Below, piece after piece: positions 1 through 7,643 of a DNA stretch of 64,000 bases (the stretch's first letter is position 1; every line of letters begins with the position of its first letter). The notes under the pieces were generated by a model that saw nothing but the letters and a program-made list of their open reading frames with translations, was not told the DNA's origin and did no database searches. The translations under genes were made by a program, and so were the position numbers. Source of the stretch: Sphingopyxis sp. (lineage in GTDB: Bacteria > Pseudomonadota > Alphaproteobacteria > Sphingomonadales > Sphingomonadaceae); NCBI GenBank assembly GCA_002733865.1, contig NVXM01000009.1:1-64000 (forward strand), written 5' to 3'.

Positions 1-35
1 TCTTCTGTGTAAGCTTGGGTCTTTTTACGTGCCAT
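1..35 (-). CDS. Partial ORF, probable IS3-family transposase OrfA N-terminus
   Basis: The ATG at 35 is preceded by GGAGG eight bases upstream on the minus strand. Only eleven codons are in the window (MARKKTQAYTE). This basic start resembles the N-termini of IS3-family OrfA helix-turn-helix proteins, which often read KKxxYTEEF. Too little is present for a firm call; the reading rests on the start, the Shine-Dalgarno sequence and the position next to a TG-type end. Confidence 0.45.
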   Translation of the reverse strand, partial: MARKKTQAYTE

Positions 36-96
36 CTCAAGCACCTCCGTAGTAGTAAATATAACTATACAGGGTGTCTACTAATTATGGGTAACA
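1..96 (-). mobile_element. Left end of an IS3-like insertion sequence (continues outside the window)
   Basis: Reading the minus strand from about 96, the sequence starts TGTTACCC and continues into a TAGTAGACACC-like block, then a strong ribosome binding site and the start of a short basic ORF. A TG terminus followed by a short leader and orfA is the usual layout of IS3-family elements. Only the 5' end is present, so the other terminal repeat, the target duplication and orfB cannot be seen. The element abuts the outer attC of the cassette array. The exact end at 96 is a guess from the TG terminus. Confidence 0.45.
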
Positions 97-101
97 CGGG
101 G

Positions 102-204
102 AATTAACGCCAGGCATAAAGCGCCCAATAAGCGTCGCTATAATATTTATCATTAAGTCTAACCAGCGACCCTTACAGGGCCGGATTTAATGCAATTGTT
201 ATGC
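102..204 (-). other. attC recombination site of the GNAT cassette (outermost of the array)
   Basis: The plus strand reads ATTAACGCC at the left edge and GTTATGC at the right edge (198-204), which are the inverse core boxes of an attC site. Inside, GCATAAAGCG near the left pairs imperfectly with CGGATTTAATGC near the right. The length is about 100 bp. It directly follows the stop codon of the small protein gene (206-208), as expected for a cassette whose ORFs read on the minus strand. Confidence 0.7.
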
Positions 205-205
205 A

Positions 206-406
206 TTAGTCTCGCTTTATTACCTTTAGGTCGGGCTCGCTATCAACATTAGTGTCACGCATGGCTTCCTTGCTACCACTAAGTAAGCCATTTTGATCAA
301 AGTTCGTTTCAGGCGACAGAAGCTCCTTAGCACGTTTCTGCGCACGTATCTTTCGCCATTCTTCATATTCTGGGGTGCCTTTTGGGGGACGTTTTTCTTC
401 TGTCAT
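206..406 (-). CDS. Small highly charged protein coupled to GNAT (cassette 6)
   Basis: A 66-residue protein starts at the ATG at 406, behind a strong GGAGG site. Its start overlaps the stop of the upstream GNAT gene as ATGA, so the two are translationally coupled. An in-frame start at 424 is less likely because it lacks this ribosome site. The protein is rich in Lys, Glu and Asp, contains a GTPEYEEWRKIRAQKRAKEL helix-like stretch, and has an acidic tail. No known family is recognised. The same arrangement, a GNAT followed by a small charged protein, recurs at 59062-59803, which suggests a functional pair. An antitoxin or regulator role is possible but unproven. Confidence 0.65.
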   Translation of the reverse strand: MTEEKRPPKGTPEYEEWRKIRAQKRAKELLSPETNFDQNGLLSGSKEAMRDTNVDSEPDLKVIKRD

Positions 407-927
407 GTGATATTCCTCCAACAATAGTTGCCGTGTGGATTGTAGGTAAAGCCCATGCTGACGTAATAAGCCCGAACCTGTTCATTTACAGGCTCCATAA
501 TTCTGATTTCGTGAGCCCCTATTTGTTCCGCATACTCTTCTAGAGCCAAAACAGTCAAGGGCAGAACCTTAGACCTGAGAGGATGATTATTCGGTGCTGC
601 TTCAATAGAGTCGAGACGCAATCTCGACCCATTCCATGTAGGCCTCCCCATTGACAATGCGCACAGTTCGTGACGATGCCAAATACTCAGTTCAAATCGC
701 TTAGGATTAGTAAAAGAGTAAAGATCGTATTCTCCTGTCCAGTCCCAATCTAGCTGGCGATGTGGACTCGACTCCCAGGCTTTGGCTTGAACTAGCGCTT
801 TGAAATCTATCTTGTCGAATCTAACTTGATTCTTTAGTTCAACAGGTAAAGCCTCAGTTGCGGATATCCTCGCTTTCTCTCTATAGGATTCATACTTTTC
901 TTCAGCCGATCTGTGGGTAGCTTTCAT
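403..927 (-). CDS. GNAT-like N-acetyltransferase, cassette-borne
   Basis: The protein is 174 residues from the ATG at 927, which has an AGGA ribosome site; the longer ORF reaches back into the attC site and is not likely used. It is clearly homologous to the protein at 59249-59803: shared blocks include QAKAW/RAKAW, LDWDWT/VDWEWT, PKRFELSIW/PKRFELAIW, MGRPTWNGSRLRL/IGRPSYNGSRLRI, APNNHPLR/APDNCPLR and GAHEIRIM/GADELRIM. The C-terminal AYYVSMGF segment is the usual GNAT end motif. GNAT enzymes transfer acetyl groups from acetyl-CoA; the substrate is unknown. The gene is followed by an overlapping small charged protein gene. A toxin role, as in GNAT toxin-antitoxin pairs, is a possibility, but the gene order differs from those systems. 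Confidence 0.72.
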   Translation of the reverse strand: MKATHRSAEEKYESYREKARISATEALPVELKNQVRFDKIDFKALVQAKAWESSPHRQLDWDWTGEYDLYSFTNPKRFELSIWHRHELCALSMGRPTWNGSRLRLDSIEAAPNNHPLRSKVLPLTVLALEEYAEQIGAHEIRIMEPVNEQVRAYYVSMGFTYNPHGNYCWRNIT

Positions 928-997
928 TAGAAGTCCTTTCCTTTTTGCAAAATATGTCCAAATTTCACGGGGCATTGATGCTTGATAGTAACTACTA

Positions 998-1054
998 CAT
1001 AACGCCAACATCAACCGCGCGCTTTCCAGCGTCGGCTGGATGTTTTTGTTAAGC
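998..1054 (-). other. attC recombination site of the toxin/immunity cassette
   Basis: A short attC of about 56 bp. It has ATAACGCC at the left and GTTAAGC (1048-1054) at the right. The internal arms CCAACATCAACC and GGCTGGATGTTTTTG pair imperfectly. It lies between the GNAT cassette ORF and the stop of the 1059-1433 gene. Confidence 0.75.
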
Positions 1055-1058
1055 TAAT

Positions 1059-1433
1059 TTAGTCTAGCAAACCGATCGAATTAGCAGCAATAAAGATAAG
1101 CATAGATATGACCGAAAACACATAAAGAAACCAAAATAATTTCGCCAAAAACCTATCAAATAAAGTGGTATTTTTTTCTAGAATTTCTCTATCTGCATAA
1201 AAGCCGGCTATAGGGCTTTTTGCTAATTTTCGAGTTATAGCTTTTGGCAAAGCTAACGCTTGTGCCACATTCAAAATATCCCAACCACTAGTAAACTCCA
1301 CCCCCAATTTATTTTTAGTTTCCTCTTTTTTTCTTAGCCTTCGAACTGTAATCTGGCCGAACAACACAAATAAGATCGCCGCTATCAACATTAAAAAGGC
1401 AGAAAAAGCCAGTAACTTAGAAAATAATGTCAT
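1059..1433 (-). CDS. Small inner-membrane protein, candidate immunity protein
   Basis: The 124-residue protein has two hydrophobic segments, at about residues 6-28 and 97-118, joined by a basic, probably cytoplasmic loop. Its ATG overlaps the stop of the 325-residue gene as ATGA, so both are in one cassette and coupled. No family is recognised. Pore-forming effectors are usually paired with small membrane immunity proteins encoded just downstream, and the layout here fits that. The immunity role is inferred from position and topology only. Confidence 0.6.
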   Translation of the reverse strand: MTLFSKLLAFSAFLMLIAAILFVLFGQITVRRLRKKEETKNKLGVEFTSGWDILNVAQALALPKAITRKLAKSPIAGFYADREILEKNTTLFDRFLAKLFWFLYVFSVISMLIFIAANSIGLLD

Positions 1434-2407
1434 CTTACACCCAATACACTCATGATAGAGTCATACCAAGCTCCACTATTGTCTTTAAAAGCTTTGTTTA
1501 CAACGATAGAGGTTGTGGCAGCTGTGCCAGCTACGGCGATACCACCTACAATTAAACCTACCCAACCAATCGGAGTAGCTACCATAAGCAAACCCAAAGC
1601 AGCTGTTCCTGCGTTAACTGCCAACACCCCTGCTCCAGCACTCGCTGCAAAACTACTTGATTCTATGAATAGTTCGCGCTCCCATTCACCACCAGCCTTA
1701 TACTCGTTATGAATATTTCCTACGCGACTTGTAAAATCGATAACTGCGAGACCGTTCCCAAGGAATTTTGCATGCTGGGTAAACTTAACCAGATTATGAG
1801 CTTGCGTCTGAGAAGTGACATTAAGCTTTGCAACATTGCGGCTACTTTGCGCAATATTCGTTGCTCTATCAGCATTTGTAAGAGGCGTACCTCGGCGGGC
1901 TTTAACTTGCCCAGAAATCACCTTTAATTCATTACTGAACTGGCTTTGCATTTTCTCAAATGCTGTGTGTGCCTTCTGTTTTATCGCTGCTTTCATTGGT
2001 GAGTTTGATATCACCGCTTGGCGGTATTCCATTAATGCTGCTTGGTAGTCTTTAATAGAACCAGCGAAGCCACCAACACGATTGGCATAAACACTAGTTG
2101 AGGCGCCCATAAGACCAATGTTGTAATCTTTGAGATTTTCGGTGATTTCAGCTAATGCCACGACATTATCACCACCATAGGATAAGGAGAGATTAGTTAA
2201 CTCCTTGGCTACAGGTGAAGGGGATAGCTGACTAAGGATACTTCGGCTGGCACCGGAGTGATCACTACCAATAATATAGGGGGTATTGGCAGCTGCCATT
2301 GTTGGCTTTGTACAACTAAAGGCTGATATTTGATCAATGCTAATGCCGCATTGATTTTGAAAATTTTGTGGGCTTAGTGATTGATTACAGAGCAGAATTT
2401 CACTCAT
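1430..2407 (-). CDS. Putative pore-forming toxin or effector with glycine-zipper C-terminus
   Basis: The protein has 325 residues. The N-terminal two thirds are soluble and alanine/serine rich with predicted helices. Residues about 245-300 form a long small-residue hydrophobic hairpin with many Gly and Ala (AAGAGVLAVNAG, ATPIGWVGLIVGGIAVAGTA), ending in KAFKDNSGAWYDSIMS. Such glycine-rich hairpins occur in type VI secretion effectors and other channel-forming bacteriocins. There is no signal peptide and no PAAR domain, so delivery would need a partner. The adjoining coupled membrane protein supports a toxin-immunity reading. Without a homology search this is a structural inference; a plain membrane protein of other function remains possible. 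Confidence 0.5.
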   Translation of the reverse strand: MSEILLCNQSLSPQNFQNQCGISIDQISAFSCTKPTMAAANTPYIIGSDHSGASRSILSQLSPSPVAKELTNLSLSYGGDNVVALAEITENLKDYNIGLMGASTSVYANRVGGFAGSIKDYQAALMEYRQAVISNSPMKAAIKQKAHTAFEKMQSQFSNELKVISGQVKARRGTPLTNADRATNIAQSSRNVAKLNVTSQTQAHNLVKFTQHAKFLGNGLAVIDFTSRVGNIHNEYKAGGEWERELFIESSSFAASAGAGVLAVNAGTAALGLLMVATPIGWVGLIVGGIAVAGTAATTSIVVNKAFKDNSGAWYDSIMSVLGVR

Positions 2408-2518
2408 TTTAAAATCCTTTTTAAATAATAGCGTTGCTGTTATTTCATGTGTTGAATTTTACTTGGTAAGGTTGTTACTTACAATAATAATATCGCACTA
2501 GCATGAAGTCGAACATAG

Positions 2519-2620
2519 GCTTAACGCCCTCATCAGCCGCTGACGAAAGTGGCGCGACTTTTTGCGTTTTTTGCAAAATTCGCGACACTTTTGGCAGTCT
2601 GCTGGATGAGTTTGTTATGT
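2519..2620 (-). other. attC recombination site of the endonuclease cassette
   Basis: About 100 bp, with GCTTAACGCC on the left and GTTATGT (2614-2620) on the right. The arms CCTCATCAGC and GCTGGATGAG pair well, and the centre contains further complementary stretches around GTGGCGCG and CGCGACAC. This long form resembles the VCR-type repeats of sedentary integrons. Confidence 0.8.
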
Positions 2621-2627
2621 AATAATT

Positions 2628-3875
2628 TCAATTTACCACCTTTGATATTTTTTTGAGAATATCTTTATCTTCTCCAAACTTGCAAATTGCATCACAATCT
2701 TTTCTTAAATCACTGAATAGTATGTAATGAATTTCAATGTCACTATTTTTAATCGATGGCCTCTGTAGCTGCAATATTACTTCTTTCTCCCGCTTGTCAG
2801 GAATGATAAGGTACAAAGATGGTAGGTTATTTGGAAATGAATAATAAAGATCAGTTAATCTTAATATCCCAGAATAGATGGATGTACTTTTTTCCACTTC
2901 AAAAGCACAAGTGATTTTATTTGAATCCTTTTCAAACCAAATTGCATCAATAAGTGTTATTGTTTTATAAGTGTCTTTATCAACGTCTATTTCTGGAAAC
3001 TTATCTACGCAGATAAAAGACAAGCTATTACCATTATGACATCTTGATTTGTCGTTTGCTGCGGCAATAACATCATAACCAATTGAATTTCCGATAGTGA
3101 GAATGCGATGTTGCATTTCAGTGTGGAGATCTTCTTCCTCCATTTCACTTACAACTTCTTTGTGCCGTTTTTTTATTTTCTTTTCTATTTTTGTTCGTTC
3201 TTCATCAGAAAGATGATCGTCACTTATCAGTAATTTCTTTTCGCCAACATCAAATAAAAGCCCTGCAAAAGCACCCAAGTCATTCGATAACTCAGACTTT
3301 AGTTCATCATTTTTCTCTATTATAATTTCTCTCATCCTGAGATAATCTGACCACGACCCGAGCTTTACTTTATCTTTGAAGAGCGTATTGAATCCATTAA
3401 CAATAGCAGTATTGCATGGAGGTATGATAGTGGGATGTAAAAAATAAAGAATACTTGCAACTGCTGGACCTAATCCTTTAATTTTCCGTTGATCTAATAA
3501 GATTATTTCCTTAATTATTTGTTCTTCTTTTGTGGCATTTATGCATTTTTCCAAGAATTGGCCAAATGCAACTTTATTTTCCTCATTTTCATAAATATCA
3601 GGTATTCGTAATTTTGGCTTCCAGTAAAAGGGATGCGATGCTCCTTTAAATACTTGCTTTTGTTCCGTGATACAGTTTAAAACAAATTCTAAAGATGAAC
3701 CTTTAAAATCATTCCCAAAACTTCCATTTTTAATATCCTGTATTACATCAAATACACCCCTACGGATAGTTCTAAATGCTTTTAGTCGTTCGTCATTATT
3801 TACGAACCAGCTATTATAAACCGTCTCCTCATCACTTTTATAACCATCAATTATTGATTTTAAATCTTGACTCAT
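2628..3875 (-). CDS. Putative restriction-endonuclease-like protein (cassette 4)
   Basis: The likely start is the ATG at 3875 (415 residues). An open frame runs further upstream, but through the attC site. The N-terminal half is helical, with RKIKGLGPAVASILYFLHP, which looks like a helix-hairpin-helix or DNA-glycosylase-type element. The C-terminal domain (about residues 290-415) has LIDAIWFEKDSN followed by ITCAFEVEKSTSIYSGILRL, a D-x(n)-E-x-E-K arrangement as in PD-(D/E)xK nucleases. DNA cleavage is therefore plausible. No methyltransferase partner lies in the cassette. The gene is AT-rich compared with the core genes, consistent with transfer. A defence role is an inference. Confidence 0.55.
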   Translation of the reverse strand: MSQDLKSIIDGYKSDEETVYNSWFVNNDERLKAFRTIRRGVFDVIQDIKNGSFGNDFKGSSLEFVLNCITEQKQVFKGASHPFYWKPKLRIPDIYENEENKVAFGQFLEKCINATKEEQIIKEIILLDQRKIKGLGPAVASILYFLHPTIIPPCNTAIVNGFNTLFKDKVKLGSWSDYLRMREIIIEKNDELKSELSNDLGAFAGLLFDVGEKKLLISDDHLSDEERTKIEKKIKKRHKEVVSEMEEEDLHTEMQHRILTIGNSIGYDVIAAANDKSRCHNGNSLSFICVDKFPEIDVDKDTYKTITLIDAIWFEKDSNKITCAFEVEKSTSIYSGILRLTDLYYSFPNNLPSLYLIIPDKREKEVILQLQRPSIKNSDIEIHYILFSDLRKDCDAICKFGEDKDILKKISKVVN

Positions 3876-3903
3876 ATCCCCACTCTTAATTATTTGTATA
3901 TTT

Positions 3904-4002
3904 ACATAACGCCTGAGTTCAGCGGCGTTTGAGGCGACGCATGCTTTTGCGAAAGCAAAAGTGCGTGGCGGGTCAAACGTCCGCTGCAACGATTTGTTAG
4001 CA
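3904..4002 (-). other. attC recombination site of the dioxygenase cassette
   Basis: The left core is ATAACGCC and the right core GTTAGCA (3996-4002). The arms TTCAGCGG and CCGCTGCAA pair, and the inner GCATGCTTTTGCGAAAGCAAAAG stretch folds as a hairpin. The site lies between the stop of the dioxygenase gene and the endonuclease cassette. Confidence 0.8.
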
Positions 4003-4008
4003 GTCGGC

Positions 4009-4806
4009 TCACCACACATACATGCTGGACTGCTTGTTCATGATTTTGAGCTTCAACGGTTCGGAGCATGCCTGTTGGCTTACGCCATAGCACACATGAA
4101 GCGGCAAAAGATGCTCCTCCCGAGGATGACAAAACCTTCCTCCAGGCGCATCAAACCAGTGCGTTAACTTTTGTACTCTTTCTTCTTCCGAGTATTCCGA
4201 ATTGCAACACGTATCATGCAACCACTGCTCAAAACTGTGGTTCAATTCACTTGTCTTAGCATCGTCTGGAGCAAAAAACGCCTTCATATTGTGAAATGAG
4301 AACCCCGAGCCGATTAGCAGAATATTTCTCTGGCTTAAACCGCTTAAAGCTTTGCCAATAGCGATATGAGCCGAGGGGTCTAGCGAGCGAAGCAATGAAA
4401 GCTGGATGCAAGGAATATTTGCTTCCGGATACATAATTTTCAGCGGAATAAAGACACCGTGGTCTAAGCCCCTTTCGTGATCCAGCTTAGCCTCAATTCC
4501 TGATGTATCAAGCAACCGATATATCTCGCGAGCTAACTCGGGGTCACCCGAGCATGGATACGTAAAGGTATACGACTCGTCCGGAAACCCGTAGTAGTCA
4601 TATATCAGTGAAGGAGTTGACGACGCAGTTATAGTGGCAACATCTTCTTCCCAGTGGGCACTAACCACAACGACAGCATCCGGAAGCTGGAGGCGCCCAG
4701 CTAATGCTTCAAGACAAGCGATCATTTCACTATGCCCCGGATCTCCGAGAAGCGGCATGGGACCACCGCCGTGAGAGATAAATATGGGTTTTATTCCGTT
4801 TCTCAC
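4009..4806 (-). CDS. Class III extradiol / DODA-type dioxygenase family protein (cassette 3)
   Basis: The 265-residue protein starts at 4806 and fits the length of the YgiD/4,5-DOPA-extradiol-dioxygenase family. Family features visible are FISHGGGPM near residue 10, VVVSAHWEE near 49, LDHGVFIPLKIMYP near 112, LIGSGFSFHN near 160, and HPREEHLLPLHVCYG near 227. The histidines in the SHGGGP, SAHW, LDHG and EEHLLPLHV blocks are the usual metal and catalytic residues. It is expected to be a zinc- or iron-dependent cytoplasmic enzyme that opens catechol-type rings. As an integron cassette it may act on a xenobiotic or signal, but the substrate cannot be told from sequence. Confidence 0.82.
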   Translation of the reverse strand: MRNGIKPIFISHGGGPMPLLGDPGHSEMIACLEALAGRLQLPDAVVVVSAHWEEDVATITASSTPSLIYDYYGFPDESYTFTYPCSGDPELAREIYRLLDTSGIEAKLDHERGLDHGVFIPLKIMYPEANIPCIQLSLLRSLDPSAHIAIGKALSGLSQRNILLIGSGFSFHNMKAFFAPDDAKTSELNHSFEQWLHDTCCNSEYSEEERVQKLTHWFDAPGGRFCHPREEHLLPLHVCYGVSQQACSEPLKLKIMNKQSSMYVW

Positions 4807-4829
4807 TATCTTTCCCTCCGACTGCTAAC

Positions 4830-6619
4830 GAGCCTGTAGAAAAACACTCTTAGAAAAATCCATCTTTCTACGCTCCTTTGTTTGCTATTAATTTTTTAAT
4901 TAACAGTAATGTACAAAAATAATCGACTAAAAAACAGCCAATTTCATTTTTTACGCGCATACGGCCTGATTCAGCACTAAAGTAGCCTATACACCTCTCA
5001 TTTGACCATAATTCATGATCTTTTCAATGTTATGAACCAAGCTAAACAGTAGCCATTGTCCCTGAATTTTCGCTTTGCTTCTCAGCGAAAACCGGTTCAA
5101 GCCTTTGTTAGTGCCGATATTCCCGAATACGGGTTCGACTACTGACATTCGATGACCATAGACTTTCTTGCCAAACTGACTATCGACACGCTTCTTCATC
5201 CACTCAGTCGCACTTTTACCTTTATTTATCGTAAAGCTGACTTGTCGACCGTGACCACTTCGGTCATTCGGAGAGTCTGGGTTTCTCATGCAGTCATATT
5301 TCAAAGGGCAGCTTCGACAATCAGTCAGTCGCCCTTCAAAGGCGAATTTTTTGTCACCATTTCTCTGAGTAGCTTCGTCTTTTAGCCACATCAAATTGCC
5401 AGCAGGACAAATGCAGGTTTTATTCTTTTGATTTAGCTTGAATTCGCTCGATGGAATAACCTGTTTAACTCCCACTTTTTTATCTTGATGACGCTTGCCG
5501 TACTTTTCTTTTTGCTTTGCAAATTTTTTATCCCTCGAACGAAATGCATTATCCGGAATGTAGGCATTAATTCGATTTTCTTTCAGGTAGAAATTGTTAT
5601 CTTCGTTCGAGAAACCTGTATCTGCGGTAACGATAACCTGATCGGCCAGGACATCTTCGCTAATTCCAAGGCGATCATATCGGGCTTGAATGCCTTCTAA
5701 TATAGGCTTTAACGTGTGGTGTTCCTGTCCTTCACCAAATGCCTGAGCCTCTACAATAATCTGATGTTTCTTATCCACAGCAGCGACGCCGTTGTAACCT
5801 TGGATCGTTCCTTTGCTGGTTAACATTTTTCCCGACTCATTATCGGTGATGTTACTTTTTACTTCTTTTGGCCGTTTTCCTTGCCCCATCCTTGGGGTTG
5901 CGTCTTTAGGAATTGATCAACTTTCTCGTAATGCTTGGATAACGTATCGATCGATTGTTCGAGCTGTTCTTTTCGCTCTCGCTCCCGAGGCTTGCGCTTA
6001 TCGAGTTTTTTGTGCTCCTTCATACAGTGCTTAATTTGAGCACGTATCTTCTGACGTTTCTCAGATAATTCAGACAAGGTTCCAGAGTGTTCTTTCGACG
6101 CGTTTGATCGCATTTTGCAGCCATCAATGGCGATCAGTTCATTACCGAGAAGGCCTTGTTCAGAGCAGACCAGCAGTATTTGTTCGAATACAGATTCGAT
6201 AGCATCGGGATAGCTGCTAACGAAACTTGCAATACTGGTAAAGTGAGGGACAGAGTCGCATGACAGCGCTTTAAAAATAATATTATTCTCGCATTGCCAC
6301 TGAATTTCACGGCTTGAAGTAATGCCCTTGGAGTACGCGAACAATATTATTTTCAATAAAATGGCAGGGTCGTAAGCAGAGCGACCACCCTGATCGTTTT
6401 GGTATTTTTCATAGAAGACAGATAGATCGATATGACCTTCAATCAGCTGATGAAGAGTAAATTCGAAGGTTCCTGGCTGAAGTTGTTCAAGAAAGTTAAC
6501 GACCACCATTGCGGTTTGATCGTAATCGTACTTTTTAAAGTTGGGCATTTAAGACCTCCGAAAATCAGAGGTCTATTTTATCAAAAACCGTCTGTTTTTC
6601 AGAGTTTTTCTACAGCCTC
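4830..6619 (-). mobile_element. IS1182-family insertion sequence inserted in an attC site
   Basis: The element is about 1790 bp. Its ends are inverted repeats: GAGCCTGTAGAAAAAC at the left and, read inward from the right, GAGGCTGTAGAAAAAC. It is flanked by AAC at 4827-4829 and AAC at 6620-6622, a 3-bp target duplication. Removing the element and one AAC rebuilds GCTAACGCCAAGC, a normal attC edge like the others in the array. The element carries a transposase in two overlapping frames. The insertion separates the recombination core of cassette 2 from its stem. Confidence 0.85.
4987..6548 (-). pseudogene. IS1182-family transposase, split by a -1 frameshift
   Basis: The first frame (6548 to 5859, 229 residues) carries the N-terminal domain with YDPAILLKIILFAYSKGI, FKALSCDS and GNELIAIDGCKM. 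The second frame (open to 4987, about 300 residues) carries ITDNESGKM, GYNGVAAVD, VTADTGFSNE, a CPAGN/CRSCPLKYDC cysteine region and the C-terminal RMSVVEPVFGNIG block. Together they make a full-length DDE transposase. The frames overlap over 5859-5889, and moving from the first to the second needs a -1 shift; an A-AAG run in CCAAAAG lies in the overlap. IS1182 transposases are normally single ORFs, so this is probably an inactivating frameshift, but programmed shifting cannot be ruled out. Confidence 0.75.
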
Positions 6620-6672
6620 AACGCCAAGCTAAGCGGCGCGATTTTCAGCGTCCGCTTGAGCTTTTTGTTAGC
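6620..6672 (-). other. Main part of the IS-interrupted attC of cassette 2
   Basis: The stretch AACGCCAAGCTAAGCGG to CCGCTTGAGC ends with TTTTTGTTAGC (GTTAGC at 6667-6672). The arms AAGCTAAGCGG and CCGCTTGAGCTT pair. The outer core GCTAAC lies at 4824-4829, on the other side of the IS. The recombination core of this site is thus physically separated from its stem. Confidence 0.75.
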
Positions 6673-6674
6673 AT

Positions 6675-7115
6675 TTAGTTGGGATAGTCGCTGGGACATT
6701 TGGCACTACTAGAAAAATCGCTTTTATTTTCAACAAAAACGACATGAATTTCATCAATTAGCCATTGATTATCGCTTAAAATATACTTAAGACTAAAAAT
6801 CAATGGCGAATTTTCTTCATCATATCCATTGATAGTAAGACAGCCCTCTTGTTTATTTATTTTTTCAAAATGGCCATCTGTATTTAGCATGTAATTCTTG
6901 AATAGTAGCTGACTGGCTGCATCAGGATTATCTTGGTAATTGTTTCCAAGTAAAGAGGAGCTAAAGAAATTACCAGCTAATTCAATAATATTATTTTCAT
7001 TAGCACTAATCTCATACTGCGAAAATTCTAGATACAGTACAGGCGTTGAATTACGCAGAGTAGCGCAACTTGTTATAAATAGGCTAAGAACAAGACAAAA
7101 AAATAAATTTTTCAT
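6675..7115 (-). CDS. Cassette-encoded lipoprotein of unknown function
   Basis: The 146-residue protein begins with a lipoprotein signal peptide: MKNLFFCLVLSLFITSC, where Cys17 follows ITS as in a lipobox. The rest looks like a small secreted fold with the strands SPLIFSLKYIL and QWLIDEIHVVFVE, reminiscent of small DUF4878/NTF2-like lipoproteins, but this is not a firm assignment. The gene starts two bases after the stop of the 7118-7546 gene, so both belong to one two-gene cassette. Confidence 0.6.
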   Translation of the reverse strand: MKNLFFCLVLSLFITSCATLRNSTPVLYLEFSQYEISANENNIIELAGNFFSSSLLGNNYQDNPDAASQLLFKNYMLNTDGHFEKINKQEGCLTINGYDEENSPLIFSLKYILSDNQWLIDEIHVVFVENKSDFSSSAKCPSDYPN

Positions 7116-7117
7116 TC

Positions 7118-7546
7118 TCAGTGCCCCATGATTCTCTGCAATTCCATGTCATAGGCATGGTGTCGACCTTTTAAAGCCCTAGCAGCTTGACACAGTAGTC
7201 CCGAACAAGATGTTATTAATTTTTCTAAGTCAAAATCTCCTGAAACCGACAATTTAATGAACTCCAGATCAAAGGTAGCGGTATAACCTACTTTCATTCC
7301 ATCCTTGTTGTTGAAGTTGACACTAACTCGTTTGATTTTAGCGCCCACTTTCTCAAGAACCGGTGTTCCACTAAAGGTCAAAATTCCTGCTGAACCTGAA
7401 AGTGTAGCGTTACCATTTTGGTCTACAGTCAACTTTGCATTGCCTTTTTTGGCCATGATTTTGGCCGTCAATCCTTTGTCCTTGGAATATGCTAGTTCAA
7501 TGAATTTTGCAATAGTTACTTTTGCTTCGGTTCTTTTAAGATCCAT
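7118..7546 (-). CDS. Cassette-encoded small protein of unknown function
   Basis: The ATG at 7546 has an AAGGAG site at ideal spacing, so the 142-residue form is preferred over a longer form starting in the attC-proximal region at 7591. The N-terminus is basic and helical (DLKRTEAKVTIAKFIELAYS), followed by alternating beta-type segments (KLTVDQNGNATLSGSAGILTF, KVGYTATFDLEFIKLSVSGDF) and a helical Cys-containing end. There is no signal peptide or membrane segment. No family is recognised. It is immediately followed by the lipoprotein gene. Confidence 0.55.
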   Translation of the reverse strand: MDLKRTEAKVTIAKFIELAYSKDKGLTAKIMAKKGNAKLTVDQNGNATLSGSAGILTFSGTPVLEKVGAKIKRVSVNFNNKDGMKVGYTATFDLEFIKLSVSGDFDLEKLITSCSGLLCQAARALKGRHHAYDMELQRIMGH

Positions 7547-7574
7547 GATTTTCTCCTTAGTTTGATTATGTAAT

Positions 7575-7643
7575 GCTAACGCCTTGCTCACCAGAAAAAT
7601 TCGAGCGTAGCGAGTATTTTTTCTGGTGCAGCAATTTGTTAGC
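7575..7643 (-). other. attC recombination site of the CD-NTase/SLATT cassette
   Basis: The left core is GCTAACGCC (7575-7583) and the right core GTTAGC (7638-7643), about 69 bp. The arms TTGCTCACCAGAAAAA and TTTTTTCTGGTGCAGCAA pair almost completely, with a GAGCGTAGCGA loop region. The right core overlaps the stop codon of the SLATT gene, as is common in compact cassettes. Confidence 0.85.

Noticed and set aside
1452-2048. Plus-strand ORFs opposite the toxin cassette gene
   Set aside because: They are antisense shadows of the 325-residue gene, with no ribosome sites.
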